Below are positions 8,239-16,635 of a stretch of 44,610 bases of DNA, one piece after another. The DNA is from Roseovarius sp. UBA6167. GTDB taxonomy: Bacteria; Pseudomonadota; Alphaproteobacteria; Rhodobacterales; Rhodobacteraceae. The first letter of the stretch is position 1. Each line of letters opens with the position of its first letter. A program made the position numbers and the translations under genes. The notes below the pieces were generated by a model. That model had not been told where the DNA came from, did no database searches, and worked only from the letters and a program-made list of their open reading frames with translations. The DNA is taken from NCBI GenBank assembly GCA_002428225.1, contig DIUD01000072.1, positions 1-44,610 on the forward strand, read 5' to 3'.

Positions 8239-8961
8239 TCACAAGCCGAGATAGGCCTCCCGCACCAGGTCGTTGTCCATCAGTTCTTCTCCGCTGCCGC
8301 TGAGCACGATACGACCGTTCTCCATGACGTAGGCTCGGGCCGCGAGTTGCAGCGCAATGTGCGCGTTCTGCTCGACCAGCAACACCTCCACACCATTGCG
8401 GGACATCGTCTCGATGATCTCGCAAATGGTATCGACGATGGTCGGGGCGAGGCCGATGGTCGGCTCATCGAGCATCACGAGACGCGGCGCGGCCATCAGC
8501 GCGCGACCGACGGCGAGCATCTGCTGCTGCCCGCCGCTGAGATCGCTCGCAGGCGCGCCCAGGCGTTCTCGAAGGGCGGGGAAGTGGCCGAGTACGGTCT
8601 CGAAATCCGCCGCGATCTCGGAACGGTTGGTGCGGGTATAGGCACCGGCCACAAGGTTGTCGCGCACGCTCATCTGCGGGAAAAGCCGCCGGCCCTCGGG
8701 AACCAGGGTAACCCCGGCCCGCACCATCTCGGCGGCACCAAGCCCGCTGCACTCCTCGCCATAGAGGCGCACGCGCCCGCGCTCGGGCACCAGCAACCCG
8801 GCGATTGCCTTCATCAGCGTGGTCTTGCCGGCACCGTTCGAGCCGACGATGGTCGTGATGGAACCACGCTCGATACTGAGCGAGACATCCTGCAGGGCCG
8901 GAACGCCGTGGTAGCTCACGCACAGCCCTTCGACGGAGAGTATCGTTGTGTCTGAAGTCAT
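8239..8961 (-). CDS. livF: Branched-chain-amino-acid-type ABC transporter ATPase, LivF family
   Basis: Second ATPase of a LivJHMGF-type importer (HAAT family), 240 aa. Walker A is GSNGAGKTT, the signature is DLSGGQQQMLAVGRAL, Walker B is LVMLDEPTIGLAP, and the switch region is VLLVEQNAHIALQLA. The LivF-typical PEGRRLFPQMSVRDNL is present. The ATG at 8959-8961 overlaps the stop of livG in an ATGA junction, so translation is coupled. It is the last gene of a minus-strand operon running down from the acyl-CoA ligase at 15128. The family also carries amides, urea and aromatic or other carboxylates; the neighbouring CoA ligase favours a carboxylate. The symbol gives the family, not a proven substrate. 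Confidence 0.9.
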   Translation of the reverse strand: MTSDTTILSVEGLCVSYHGVPALQDVSLSIERGSITTIVGSNGAGKTTLMKAIAGLLVPERGRVRLYGEECSGLGAAEMVRAGVTLVPEGRRLFPQMSVRDNLVAGAYTRTNRSEIAADFETVLGHFPALRERLGAPASDLSGGQQQMLAVGRALMAAPRLVMLDEPTIGLAPTIVDTICEIIETMSRNGVEVLLVEQNAHIALQLAARAYVMENGRIVLSGSGEELMDNDLVREAYLGL

Positions 8962-9710
8962 CGTCCGCGTCCCAGATAGGCTTCGATTACCGTCTCGTCC
9001 CGGCTGACCGCTTCCGGCGATCCCTCTGCGAGAAGGCGGCCATAGTTGAGCACGATGACACGGTCGCACGCGCGCATGACCGCGCGCATGTTGTGTTCGA
9101 CGAGCAGGATGGTCAGGCCGTGCGCCGAGCGCAGCGTCTCGAAGAGGTCGAGCGCGGCGCCGACCTCGGCCCCCTGCAACCCGGTGAGCGGCTCATCGAG
9201 ACACAGGATCCGCGGCTCGGCTGCGAGCGCAATCGCGATGCTCAGCATCCGCTGAAGGCCGTGCGGCAGGTTGCCGGCAATCGCCTCCAGATGCTCGGCC
9301 AGACCGGTCATTTCGGCCACCTCACGGACTTTCTCCATTCGCCTCTCGTGACCGCGCCGACGGCGATAGGTTCCGATAAGGATGTTGTCGACGACGCTCA
9401 TCTCGCTGAGGAGGCTGTTGTGCTGAAACGTACGCACCAGGCCAAGTTGGCTGATCGTCCTGACGCTCGCGCCGGTTACATCATGCCCCATCACGACGAG
9501 GCGGCCGCTGCTCGGGCGGATGAACCCGCTGATGAGGTTGAAGGTGGTGCTCTTGCCGGCACCGTTCGGCCCGATCAGGCCAAGGATCTCGCTCTCGCGC
9601 AATTCGAAGCTGAAGTCGCTCACGGCCGTCAGTCCGCCAAAACGCCGTTCCAGCCGCTCGGCGCGTAGAATCACCTCCCCGCCGATGGGTGTGCCCGCCG
9701 CCGCGCTCAT
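8958..9710 (-). CDS. livG: Branched-chain-amino-acid-type ABC transporter ATPase, LivG family
   Basis: First ATPase of the importer, 250 aa. Walker A is GPNGAGKST, Walker B is ILCLDEPLTGLQ, and the switch region is ILLVEHNMRAVMRACDRVIVL. LivG-type VRTFQHNSLLSEMSVVDN is present. The ABC signature reads NLPHGLQRMLSIA, where LivG proteins usually have G-Q-Q at the centre. It is a somewhat degenerate but probably workable form. The start overlaps the end of livM by 4 bases and the end overlaps livF by 4, so the three proteins are made in step. Confidence 0.9.
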   Translation of the reverse strand: MSAAAGTPIGGEVILRAERLERRFGGLTAVSDFSFELRESEILGLIGPNGAGKSTTFNLISGFIRPSSGRLVVMGHDVTGASVRTISQLGLVRTFQHNSLLSEMSVVDNILIGTYRRRRGHERRMEKVREVAEMTGLAEHLEAIAGNLPHGLQRMLSIAIALAAEPRILCLDEPLTGLQGAEVGAALDLFETLRSAHGLTILLVEHNMRAVMRACDRVIVLNYGRLLAEGSPEAVSRDETVIEAYLGRGR

Positions 9711-10636
9711 TGTCCGCTCCGCGTGACGAGGCTGCGCGCGCGCGCGACAAGCCCGACGAGCCCACCGGGGAAGGCGAGAACGGTTGCCACGATGACCGCG
9801 CCGTAGAAGATGTTCTCCCAGGCGGAAATCCCGGCCACCGACTGCCCGACCAGGGTCAGGACTGCCGCCCCGAGAACCGGTCCGAACGGGTGCCCCTCAC
9901 CGCCGATCTTGACATAGGCAAGCGCGAAGATGGCAACGAAAAAAGTGAAATCGGCCGGAGCGATGACGTTATTCGCATAAGCGTGGAGCCCGCCGGCGAG
10001 GCCGACCGCCGCCGCCGCGATGACGACGCACAGAACCTTCAGGAAGACAACGTTGAGACCGACCGAACGGGGAATCGCGTCGTTGTTCCGGATCGCCTTG
10101 AACATCCGTCCGAGATCGCTGCGTTCGACGCCATACAGGGCGAAGATCGTTACGGCAAGAAGCGCGACCGCAAGTGCAGGATAGTAGGCGTCGATCGCCA
10201 TCGGGGGAAACATGCCGACGAGCCCTGAATTGCCCCCTATCGCATTGGTCTGGGTATAGATCAGGCGGATGACCTCTGTGACGGCGAAGGAAATCAGCAG
10301 AAAATACGGGCCCTTGGTGCGCAGTGTAACCCATCCGAACAGCGCGCTTGACACGGCGGCCACCAGCGGCGCGAGCACGAGCGTCAACCAGAACGGCCAG
10401 CCGAAGAGAACGGCCGTGATCGCCGTCGTGTATGCGCCGATGCCGAAGAATGCGGCAGTGGCGATATTGAGTTCGCCGATCTGAAGCACGAAACGCAAGG
10501 CCGAGGCGAGCACGGCATTCGTCAGGATCCAGACGACGAGCGACGTGTAGTAAGGGTTCGTCGCCAGCAGCGCGAACAGCACGGAGCCTGTGGCAAGTGC
10601 CACACAGATCCAGATGCCGGACAATCTATTCAGCAT
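9707..10636 (-). CDS. livM: Branched-chain-amino-acid-type ABC transporter permease, LivM family
   Basis: Inner-membrane permease of about 309 aa with many hydrophobic segments. The family motif region is GELNIATAAFFGIGAYTTA near the N-terminus, and the cytoplasmic coupling loop is SDLGRMFKAIRNNDAIPRSVGLNV, which contacts the ATPases. I chose ATG 10634-10636 (MLNRLSGIW), which has AGGGAA about 9 bases upstream and overlaps the 3' end of livH by 11 bases. A longer in-frame reading would run far into livH. It pairs with livH to form the membrane channel. Confidence 0.9.
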   Translation of the reverse strand: MLNRLSGIWICVALATGSVLFALLATNPYYTSLVVWILTNAVLASALRFVLQIGELNIATAAFFGIGAYTTAITAVLFGWPFWLTLVLAPLVAAVSSALFGWVTLRTKGPYFLLISFAVTEVIRLIYTQTNAIGGNSGLVGMFPPMAIDAYYPALAVALLAVTIFALYGVERSDLGRMFKAIRNNDAIPRSVGLNVVFLKVLCVVIAAAAVGLAGGLHAYANNVIAPADFTFFVAIFALAYVKIGGEGHPFGPVLGAAVLTLVGQSVAGISAWENIFYGAVIVATVLAFPGGLVGLVARARSLVTRSGQ

Positions 10637-11510
10637 TTCCGAGAATTCCCTGGGGACGCACAAGCAGGAAGACGATGACCAGAACGAACATGGCCAGGGT
10701 CGCGGTGGACGGGTCGAAGAAGTAGCCGCCGACACTCTCGATCATCGCGATGAAGAGGCCACCGACTATGGCACCGGCGACGGAACCGAGGCCGCCGATG
10801 ATGATGATGATGAACGCCTTGATCAGGAACTCGTCCCCGCTGACCGTGGTCACAGCGTTGATTGGCGCCATCAGAACGCCCGCACAGGCGGCAAGCGCGG
10901 CGCCGATCATGAAACCGTAAAGCGCGACGCGGCGATACGGTATGCCCTGCAGCATCGCCGCCTCCTGGTCCTGGGCGACGGCGCGCAGGGCGAGTCCAAG
11001 ACGTGTGCGCTCGACGAGAAGATAGAGCCCGGCGGTCACGACAGCGGCGATGATCACCAACGCCAGACGCTGTATCGTCAGGGTGGCCCCGAAGATACTG
11101 ACCGTGCCCGGAACGATCTGCGGCACCGAGCGCGGCGCCCCGCCGTAGATCGCCAGATAGGCCCCGTTGAGGACGAGAAGCAGCCCGATCGACAGGATGA
11201 AGGAGCCGTTGAGATCCTTCAGCACATGCTGGAAACCAACGATATAGACGAGTGCCCCAAGGCAGAGGACGACGGCGAGCGCCGCAATGGCCGCCAGGGC
11301 ATAACCCGCCCAGACCGGCAGCCCGAGCGTGGCGGTTGCAAAGGGCAGCACCGATGTCACGATCAGGGCCGCCGCGGTGTAAAAGGCACCATGCGCGAAA
11401 TTGATGATTTTCATTACCCCGAAGATCAGCGTCAGCCCGAGAGCAAAAAGCACATAGACAAAGCCGATCTGCAAGGTATTGGCGAGCAGTTGGACAAACA
11501 GTTCCATCAT
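10626..11510 (-). CDS. livH: Branched-chain-amino-acid-type ABC transporter permease, LivH family
   Basis: Inner-membrane permease, 294 aa. It opens with the very typical ALGLTLIFGVMKIINFAHGAFY and has the coupling loop ERTRLGLALRAVAQDQEAAMLQGI. It ends with AGAIVGGLFIAMIESVGGYF and RPQGILGNAE, a common LivH ending. Two ATG codons in a row (11508-11510 and 11505-11507) are both possible starts. It follows the binding-protein gene after 51 bases that hold a small hairpin. Confidence 0.92.
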   Translation of the reverse strand: MMELFVQLLANTLQIGFVYVLFALGLTLIFGVMKIINFAHGAFYTAAALIVTSVLPFATATLGLPVWAGYALAAIAALAVVLCLGALVYIVGFQHVLKDLNGSFILSIGLLLVLNGAYLAIYGGAPRSVPQIVPGTVSIFGATLTIQRLALVIIAAVVTAGLYLLVERTRLGLALRAVAQDQEAAMLQGIPYRRVALYGFMIGAALAACAGVLMAPINAVTTVSGDEFLIKAFIIIIIGGLGSVAGAIVGGLFIAMIESVGGYFFDPSTATLAMFVLVIVFLLVRPQGILGNAE

Positions 11511-11538
11511 ACCTCATCCGGGTGCCGCAGCCGACAAA

Positions 11539-11552
11539 TGCCGCCTGCGGCA
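11539..11552 (-). terminator. Intercistronic hairpin between livJ-type and livH genes
   Basis: TGCCGC-CT-GCGGCA (plus-strand reading) is a short inverted repeat 9 bases after the binding-protein stop. Binding-protein genes are often followed by such stems, which lower expression of the membrane genes or stabilise the upstream message. The stem is short and has no U tract, so this role is tentative. Confidence 0.35.
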
Positions 11553-11561
11553 GTCCCTTTT

Positions 11562-12758
11562 TCAGTTGTTGAGAAGCGCCTCGAGTTCGGCGGGATTGCT
11601 CCGCGTCAGCTCGACCGCCTTGCCGTTTCCTACCTGGGTGACGATCACCGGAATGAGCATCTGCTGGGGATAACCATAGAGCGCTTCACCGCCGAAGCCC
11701 GACGGGCCATAGGACGACTCGAAGCGCAGCGATGGAAGCATGTCCTTCACCTTTTCCGGCTCGACGCTGTCGGCCGCCATGATCGCGGCGCGCAGCGCCA
11801 TGATCGCGTCGTAGGACGAGATGGTGATGCCGTTCAGCGGCTCCCCGAGTGCCTTGCGCGCGCCGGCGTTCAGTTCGCGCTGCACGTCGGTCGCCGTCTC
11901 GGCGTCGAAATCAGCCGACGCGCCAAGATAGACACCTTCGGCAGCCTCCCCGGCAACCGCTATCAGGGCATCGGCAGAGGTGCCGGCCGACATGACCTTT
12001 ACGCCGTCCCAGCCCAGCACGACCAGCTCTTTGAGGATCGACCCCGCATCGGTCGGCGGCGCGGCGGAAAAATCGACGATGTCGGGATTGAGCGAGGCGA
12101 TCTTGGTGGCGATCGGCTGGAATTCGGTGGTGCCGCGCTCATACCAGTCGCTTGCCAGCATCTCGACCCCGAGACCTTTCCAGGTCTCGGTCGCCACCGG
12201 CTCGAGTTCCTGTCCGGTGGCATCGTTCGGGCTGATGAGAACTGCGGTTGCCACGTCGGGGTGCTGCTCCTTGATGAAGGTATAGAATGGTTCGAGGATC
12301 TCGAACGGCGTGTTCATCTGGGTGAAGGTGTAGGGATATTCCGGCCCCTTTATACTCTTGCCCCAGGCGGTATTGAACAGGATCACGCCGTTGCGCTCGG
12401 TCAGTGCCTGCATGGCGCGGACTGGTGCGGTGCCGATGGCTCCGGCGATGAATTTCACGCCGTCCCGGTTCAGCATCGTCTGGGCGTTGCGGGCGCCTTC
12501 GGTGGCGCTGTATTTGTTGTCATAGGCCACGACATCGAACATGTAAGTCTTGCCGTTCGCGGTGACCCCGCCTTCGGCGTTGACGCGCTCGGCCGCCTGC
12601 TCGGCGGCCCATTCCATGCCGAGACCCCAGGTGGCAGCCGCGCCCGACAAGGGCACCGAGAGCCCGAGCTTGAGCGTTTCCTGCGCCTGCGCGCCCTGGA
12701 CGAGCAGAAGCGAAAGGGCCGCAGCCCCGAGCAGGCGAACCGAATTGACCGTGTCCAT
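11562..12758 (-). CDS. ABC transporter substrate-binding protein, LivJ type
   Basis: Periplasmic binding protein of 398 aa. It has a signal peptide (MDTVNSVRLLGAAALSLLLVQGAQA, probable cut before QETLKLG) and a type I fold beginning LKLGLSVPLSGAAATWG. Later landmarks are VNAEGGV, VAYDNKYSATEGARNAQTM and SSYDAIMALRAAI. It belongs to the HAAT family (Peripla_BP_6), whose members bind branched-chain amino acids, amides, urea, aromatic acids or other carboxylates. Substrate is not readable from sequence. It lies 52 bases after the SDR gene in the same operon and supplies the LivHMGF-type importer. Confidence 0.9.
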   Translation of the reverse strand: MDTVNSVRLLGAAALSLLLVQGAQAQETLKLGLSVPLSGAAATWGLGMEWAAEQAAERVNAEGGVTANGKTYMFDVVAYDNKYSATEGARNAQTMLNRDGVKFIAGAIGTAPVRAMQALTERNGVILFNTAWGKSIKGPEYPYTFTQMNTPFEILEPFYTFIKEQHPDVATAVLISPNDATGQELEPVATETWKGLGVEMLASDWYERGTTEFQPIATKIASLNPDIVDFSAAPPTDAGSILKELVVLGWDGVKVMSAGTSADALIAVAGEAAEGVYLGASADFDAETATDVQRELNAGARKALGEPLNGITISSYDAIMALRAAIMAADSVEPEKVKDMLPSLRFESSYGPSGFGGEALYGYPQQMLIPVIVTQVGNGKAVELTRSNPAELEALLNN

Positions 12759-12810
12759 ATTATGTTTCCTCCCTTGGTTGGTAGTCGATGACCATAGTGC
12801 GAATTGCAGC

Positions 12811-13584
12811 CTACAAGATTGCCACGATGCCCCCCGAAACGGGCAATAGCACGCCCGTCAGATAATCGGCGTCCGGGCCGACGAGAAAGGCCACCGCGCC
12901 GGCGATGTCTTCGGGCCGACCGAGCCGCTTCAACAGAGTGCGCGCCGTGTAGGCTTCGACCATCTCGGATGGCGCATTTTCCATGACCGACGTCTGGATG
13001 AGGCCAGGCACCACGGCGTTGACGCGCACCGCCGGCGCCAGTTCGGCCGCGAGAGAGCGCGTCAGCGACGCGACCGCGGCCTTGGCGGCGGCGTATTCGG
13101 GCTGGTCGCCGTCGCCGGCATAGGTGACCGACGAGACGTTGACGATCGCGCCGCGCCCGCTGTCCAGCATCATCGGGGCGACGGCGTTCACCATCCAGAA
13201 CAGCGGCTTGAGGTTGAGATCGAAGGTCGCGTCGAAACGCTCCTCGCTCATGCCGACGAGCGGCGCGATCAGCGCACCGCCGCGGATACCGCCGACGACG
13301 TTCACCAGGATGTCAGGAGCGCCCACCGCGCCCCTGAACCGGGCGAGCGCCGCTTCGACCTCCTCAACTCGTCGAGCATCGGCGCGGATGACGCAAAGCG
13401 CCGTCTCCGGATGGCGTTCGGCGATGGCCTCGTGCGTCGCCGCGAGGCGGTTGGCGGAAATGTCCGTGAGCGCCAGGCTTGCCCCGTCGGCCGCCAGGCG
13501 CGTGGCGATCGCCCGCCCCATCGGCCCGCCCGCGCCGGTGACGAGCGCCACGCGACCGTCAAGAGGTTTGCCCGTGGGTCTCAT
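12811..13584 (-). CDS. Short-chain dehydrogenase/reductase (SDR)
   Basis: NAD(P)-dependent oxidoreductase of 257 aa, classical SDR. The cofactor motif is VTGAGGPMG near residues 15-23, and an Asp in LTDISANR at the end of the second strand favours NAD(H). The structural motif is NVVGG, the catalytic Ser is in NVSSVTY, and Tyr-x3-Lys is in EYAAAKAA. The tail DYLTGVLLPVSGG is the usual substrate-loop end. Its ATG overlaps the stop of the acyl-CoA ligase by 4 bases. The pairing suggests it acts on a CoA thioester made by the ligase, for example a 3-hydroxyacyl-CoA step; this is inference. Confidence 0.9.
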   Translation of the reverse strand: MRPTGKPLDGRVALVTGAGGPMGRAIATRLAADGASLALTDISANRLAATHEAIAERHPETALCVIRADARRVEEVEAALARFRGAVGAPDILVNVVGGIRGGALIAPLVGMSEERFDATFDLNLKPLFWMVNAVAPMMLDSGRGAIVNVSSVTYAGDGDQPEYAAAKAAVASLTRSLAAELAPAVRVNAVVPGLIQTSVMENAPSEMVEAYTARTLLKRLGRPEDIAGAVAFLVGPDADYLTGVLLPVSGGIVAIL

Positions 13585-15128
13585 GGTGTCACCTCCGTCA
13601 GTCGCCCCTCGGCGAGCCAGTCGCGCAGCGTGCGCTTCAGGATTTTTCCGGTGGGGCCGTGGGGCATTTCCCCGACCGTGAACAGGCGGCGCGGCACCTT
13701 GTAGGCCGCAAGGTTCTCGCGGCAGAAGGCGATCAGCGCGGTGGCGTCCAGAGACCGGTCGGCGCGGGGGATGAGAACCGCGGCGGGGATCTCTCCCTTC
13801 ACGCTGTCAGGCACGCCGATCACCGCGCACACGCCAACATCGGGGTGGCGAAACAGAAGATCCTCGACCTCGATGGGATAGATGTTGAAGCCGCCGGAAA
13901 TGATCACGTCCTTCTTGCGGTCAACGATGAACAGGTAACCGTCCTCATCGAGATGGCCGAGGTCGCCGCTCAGCCAGCCCTTTTCGGTGAAGCTCGCGGC
14001 GGTCGTCTCCTTGTCGCCCCAGTAACCCGCACCGACGATCTCGCCCGAGACGCGCACCTCGCCGATTTCGCCCTGCGGTAGCGGCGCGCCGGCCTCATCG
14101 ACGATGGCGATGCGCGAGGCCCCGAGGGGAACGCCGGCCGAGCTACGCTTGCGCACGCCGATGAGCGGCTGCGCAGTGGCACCGCCGGAAACCTCGGTCG
14201 CGCCGTAAAGCTCGAGAATGGGCACCCCGGTCGTCTCTTCGAACTGTGTCAGGATCTCCGGAGAGACGGGCGCCCCGGCCGCAACCCCAAGGCGCATCGA
14301 GGACAGGTCGTGCCGCTTCGGATCGAACTCGCGCAGCATGTAGAGAAACATCGTCGGCGCACCGGCCATGTAGGTCACCCGGTGCCGGGTGATCGCGTCG
14401 AGCACCTTTTGCGTATCCCAGCGCTCCAGCATGACAAGGCGTGCACCGTTGTAGATCGCACCGTTCACCATGACCGTGGCGCCGAAATTGTTGAACACGG
14501 GCAGCGCGCACAGGAATACCTCGCGGTCCCAGCCAAAGCCGGCATGAACCGCCATATCGCGCAGCGTCGTGGTGATGCTGCGTTGGGTCTGCACGGCCCC
14601 CTTGGGCGCGCCCGTGGTCCCGGAGGTGAAAAACAGCGCCGCCGGATCGTCCGGGCATAGCGGCAGAGGTGGACAATCCGCATTCGCCGAGGCGAGCGCC
14701 GGGTCGAGCGGATCGGCGCCAGCGACGGGGCCGCCGGTCACAAGGATTGTCACCTCCTGCCCGGCCGCCTGTCGCGCGCGCACGGCCTCCGCCGCCGTGT
14801 GCGTATCCGCCACCATAACGCGCATCTGCGTGCGTTCCAGGATCGGACGAACCTCATGCGCGCGGTTCATGCCCGGGATCGGCGCGGCTATGGCACCGAT
14901 CTTCTGGCAGGCGAAGTAGCCCGCGCTGAGCAACGGGCAGCTAGGCAGGTAGAGCCCCACGACATCCCCCCGCCCGATGCCCTGCGCCCGGAACACATTG
15001 GCCAGCCGACCCGACAGCGCGTCGAATTCACCGAACGTGGTCTCCCCACTCTCGCAGATGATAAAGGGCCGGTCCCGCAGGAGCGTAACCGCTGTTTCCA
15101 GACAATATGTCAGCGATATCGCCGTCAT
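13581..15128 (-). CDS. AMP-dependent acyl-CoA synthetase (class I adenylate-forming)
   Basis: Activates a carboxylic acid to its CoA thioester through an acyl-AMP, 515 aa. The P-loop is FFTSGTTGAPKGAVQT (near 170), A5 is ELYGATEVSGG, and A7-A8 is SGDLGHLDEDGYLFIVDRKKDVIISGGFNIYPIEVE. The catalytic Lys is in PTGKILKRTLRD near the C-terminus. All core motifs are intact. It leads a seven-gene minus-strand operon (ligase, SDR, binding protein, two permeases, two ATPases), so the imported compound is probably an organic acid that the ligase traps as CoA ester. GGGGAGTGGGGG precedes the ATG. The acid's identity cannot be told from sequence. Confidence 0.92.
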   Translation of the reverse strand: MTAISLTYCLETAVTLLRDRPFIICESGETTFGEFDALSGRLANVFRAQGIGRGDVVGLYLPSCPLLSAGYFACQKIGAIAAPIPGMNRAHEVRPILERTQMRVMVADTHTAAEAVRARQAAGQEVTILVTGGPVAGADPLDPALASANADCPPLPLCPDDPAALFFTSGTTGAPKGAVQTQRSITTTLRDMAVHAGFGWDREVFLCALPVFNNFGATVMVNGAIYNGARLVMLERWDTQKVLDAITRHRVTYMAGAPTMFLYMLREFDPKRHDLSSMRLGVAAGAPVSPEILTQFEETTGVPILELYGATEVSGGATAQPLIGVRKRSSAGVPLGASRIAIVDEAGAPLPQGEIGEVRVSGEIVGAGYWGDKETTAASFTEKGWLSGDLGHLDEDGYLFIVDRKKDVIISGGFNIYPIEVEDLLFRHPDVGVCAVIGVPDSVKGEIPAAVLIPRADRSLDATALIAFCRENLAAYKVPRRLFTVGEMPHGPTGKILKRTLRDWLAEGRLTEVTP

Positions 15129-15185
15129 CCCCCACTCCCCGAGACCTTGCCGGGTTCAAGCCAGGCCCCTGCACAGTCAGCACGA

Positions 15186-15214
15186 ATGCTAGCCGACCAA
15201 TCCGTCAAACGCAA
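15186..15214 (-). promoter_or_regulatory. Putative promoter of the ligase-SDR-ABC operon
   Basis: On the minus strand TTGCGT (15209-15214), 17 bases, then TAGCAT (15186-15191). The predicted start is near 15178, giving a leader of about 50 bases before the ligase ATG. Both hexamers are close to the sigma-70 consensus (TTGACA, TATAAT). Confidence 0.45.
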
Positions 15215-15607
15215 GATTTTCTAATGCTTGTTTGATTTTGGCTTCCCCGCTCGGCCTGTCGATCGGCACTCGGCGCCCGGTTTGAAACCGGCTTCGATAA
15301 TTGGTGCGGCCGGATGTCATGATGTCTTGCGGGCCGGGCCTGCATGCGCCAGTGTCGGACGAGACCACACACTGCGCATTGCCGCTTGCGCGATGCTCCG
15401 GTCAACAGCGGCATGCACGACGGCCTGCTGACCGAGGCCCGTCGCCGGACCGAGCATCGCAGGCTGAGGCTGCGGGCCACAAGGCATCCCTGCCCCACGA
15501 CCCTGCCCCACGACAAACCGGACGAAATCCGGTCGTCGGGCAGACGTCTTGAGCTTTGGGATCCACGCGCAGGTCAAGCGATTGCCGAGGCCGCGCGCTC
15601 GACGCAC
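15215..15607. other. Non-coding divergent control region with two inverted repeats
   Basis: About 390 bases between the promoters of the ligase operon and the TAXI-TRAP operon; no gene is supportable. One inverted repeat is GCGATGCTCCGGTC (15390-15403) facing GACCGAGCATCGC (15448-15460), 13 bp with one bulged base. A second is a compact hairpin, ACCGGA (15517-15522), loop CGAAA, TCCGGT (15528-15533), extended by CGAC/GTCG outside. They could be operator or attenuator elements, or leftovers of older insertions. No regulator gene lies beside it. Confidence 0.4.
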
Positions 15608-15637
15608 TTGACAAAATCCTGGAACCAGACGACGAAT
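15608..15637 (+). promoter_or_regulatory. Putative promoter of the TAXI-TRAP operon
   Basis: A perfect -35 hexamer TTGACA at 15608-15613, followed after 18 bases by ACGAAT (15632-15637), a weak -10. Another AT-rich element, TACAAT (15649-15654), lies further on but without a matching -35. The ribosome site GGGAGGA (15664-15670) lies four bases before the TTG start of the binding-protein gene. Confidence 0.4.
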
Positions 15638-15674
15638 GTCAGAATAGATACAATAGGTTCCATGGGAGGATATC

Positions 15675-16634
15675 TTGAAAAACACGCTCGCAGCGCTTCT
15701 TGGTGCAACGCTTCTCGCAGCGCCTCTGACCGCGCAGGAAACTGACCTGCTCATCGGCTCGACCTCCGCATCGTCAAGCCATTATGGCTATTTCGTCGCC
15801 GTGACGCAGCTGATCAACGATCACGCCGAAGGGCTGAGGGCCTCGGTAGTTGAAACCGGTGCGACCCTGGACAACATTCGCCGGATGGCCCGTGGGCAGG
15901 TCGATTTAGGGCTGGTGACCACGAATACCCTGCAACATGCCGTGCAGGGCACCAACGCGTTTGACGGCAATCCACAAGACCTGCGGCTGCTGTGGGTCTA
16001 TGGAAGCGCACCGCAAAACGTTATTGTTCGTGCCGATTCCGGTGTGGACAGTCTCGAAGGACTGGCAGGCAAACGCTTCAACCCCGGGATCAAGGGCGGC
16101 TCGACCGAAGCCACCACCGAGGCCGTATTCGATGCGCTCGGTCTCAGTGCCGAATACGTGCGCGGTTCGACCACGGACATTGTGTCTGCGATCAAGGACA
16201 ATCGTCTGGTGGGCTATGTGAAGTCCGGGGCTGGCCAAAAACTCGATGGGTCAACCATGGACATCGCTGTTTCAACCGACATCTCGGTTATTGGACTGAC
16301 CCCGGAGCAAGCCGACACGCTGCGTGCCAAGATGCCCGACATTTCCGTCGTGAACATCCCGGAAGGGGCGGCCGATGGGATCCCTGCCTACAGTACGTGG
16401 TCATTCGGTGCCGGCGTGGCCGCGCCTGCGTCCATGGACGACGAAACAGCCTACAAGATCGTTTCCGCCATCATGACCGACGACAGCGTGCAGGCCAACG
16501 CCATGGCTTCGCTCAAGGGCGCGGACCTGGCCCGGATGACGCTGGACTATGGCACTGTCCCCCTCCACCCGGGCGCTGCACGCTGGTTCGAGGAACAGGG
16601 CATGGAGATCCCCGCCAAACTGAAGACGGATTGA
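15675..16634 (+). CDS. TRAP transporter solute-binding protein, TAXI family
   Basis: Periplasmic binding protein of a TRAP secondary importer, 319 aa. The signal peptide MKNTLAALLGATLLAAPLTA is cut probably before QETDLLIG. TAXI hallmarks are IGSTSASSSHYGYFVAVTQLIN at the front, ETGATLDNIRRMARGQVDLGLVTTN, and the KRFNPGIKGGSTEATTEAVFDALG ligand-pocket region. The start is TTG, because the nearby ATG at 15662 is in another frame and the GGGAGGA ribosome site points to 15675. TAXI proteins bind carboxylates such as glutamate in the few studied cases; the ligand here is unknown. One base separates it from the permease gene. Base use is less GC-extreme than in the core genes around it. Confidence 0.92.
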   Translation: MKNTLAALLGATLLAAPLTAQETDLLIGSTSASSSHYGYFVAVTQLINDHAEGLRASVVETGATLDNIRRMARGQVDLGLVTTNTLQHAVQGTNAFDGNPQDLRLLWVYGSAPQNVIVRADSGVDSLEGLAGKRFNPGIKGGSTEATTEAVFDALGLSAEYVRGSTTDIVSAIKDNRLVGYVKSGAGQKLDGSTMDIAVSTDISVIGLTPEQADTLRAKMPDISVVNIPEGAADGIPAYSTWSFGAGVAAPASMDDETAYKIVSAIMTDDSVQANAMASLKGADLARMTLDYGTVPLHPGAARWFEEQGMEIPAKLKTD

Positions 16635-16635
16635 T

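Noticed and set aside
8090..8254. A 54-codon plus-strand frame (MSIDQGPPHGN...) in the dnaN-livF gap
   Set aside because: No recognised family, no good ribosome site, and its end runs into the 3' end of livF on the other strand. Could be a remnant, but there is not enough to call it.
10590..12791. A 733-codon plus-strand open frame opposite the Liv genes
   Set aside because: Low-complexity Arg/Asp/Gly/His-rich composition and no domain; it is the shadow of livM, livH and the binding-protein gene, all with strong motifs.
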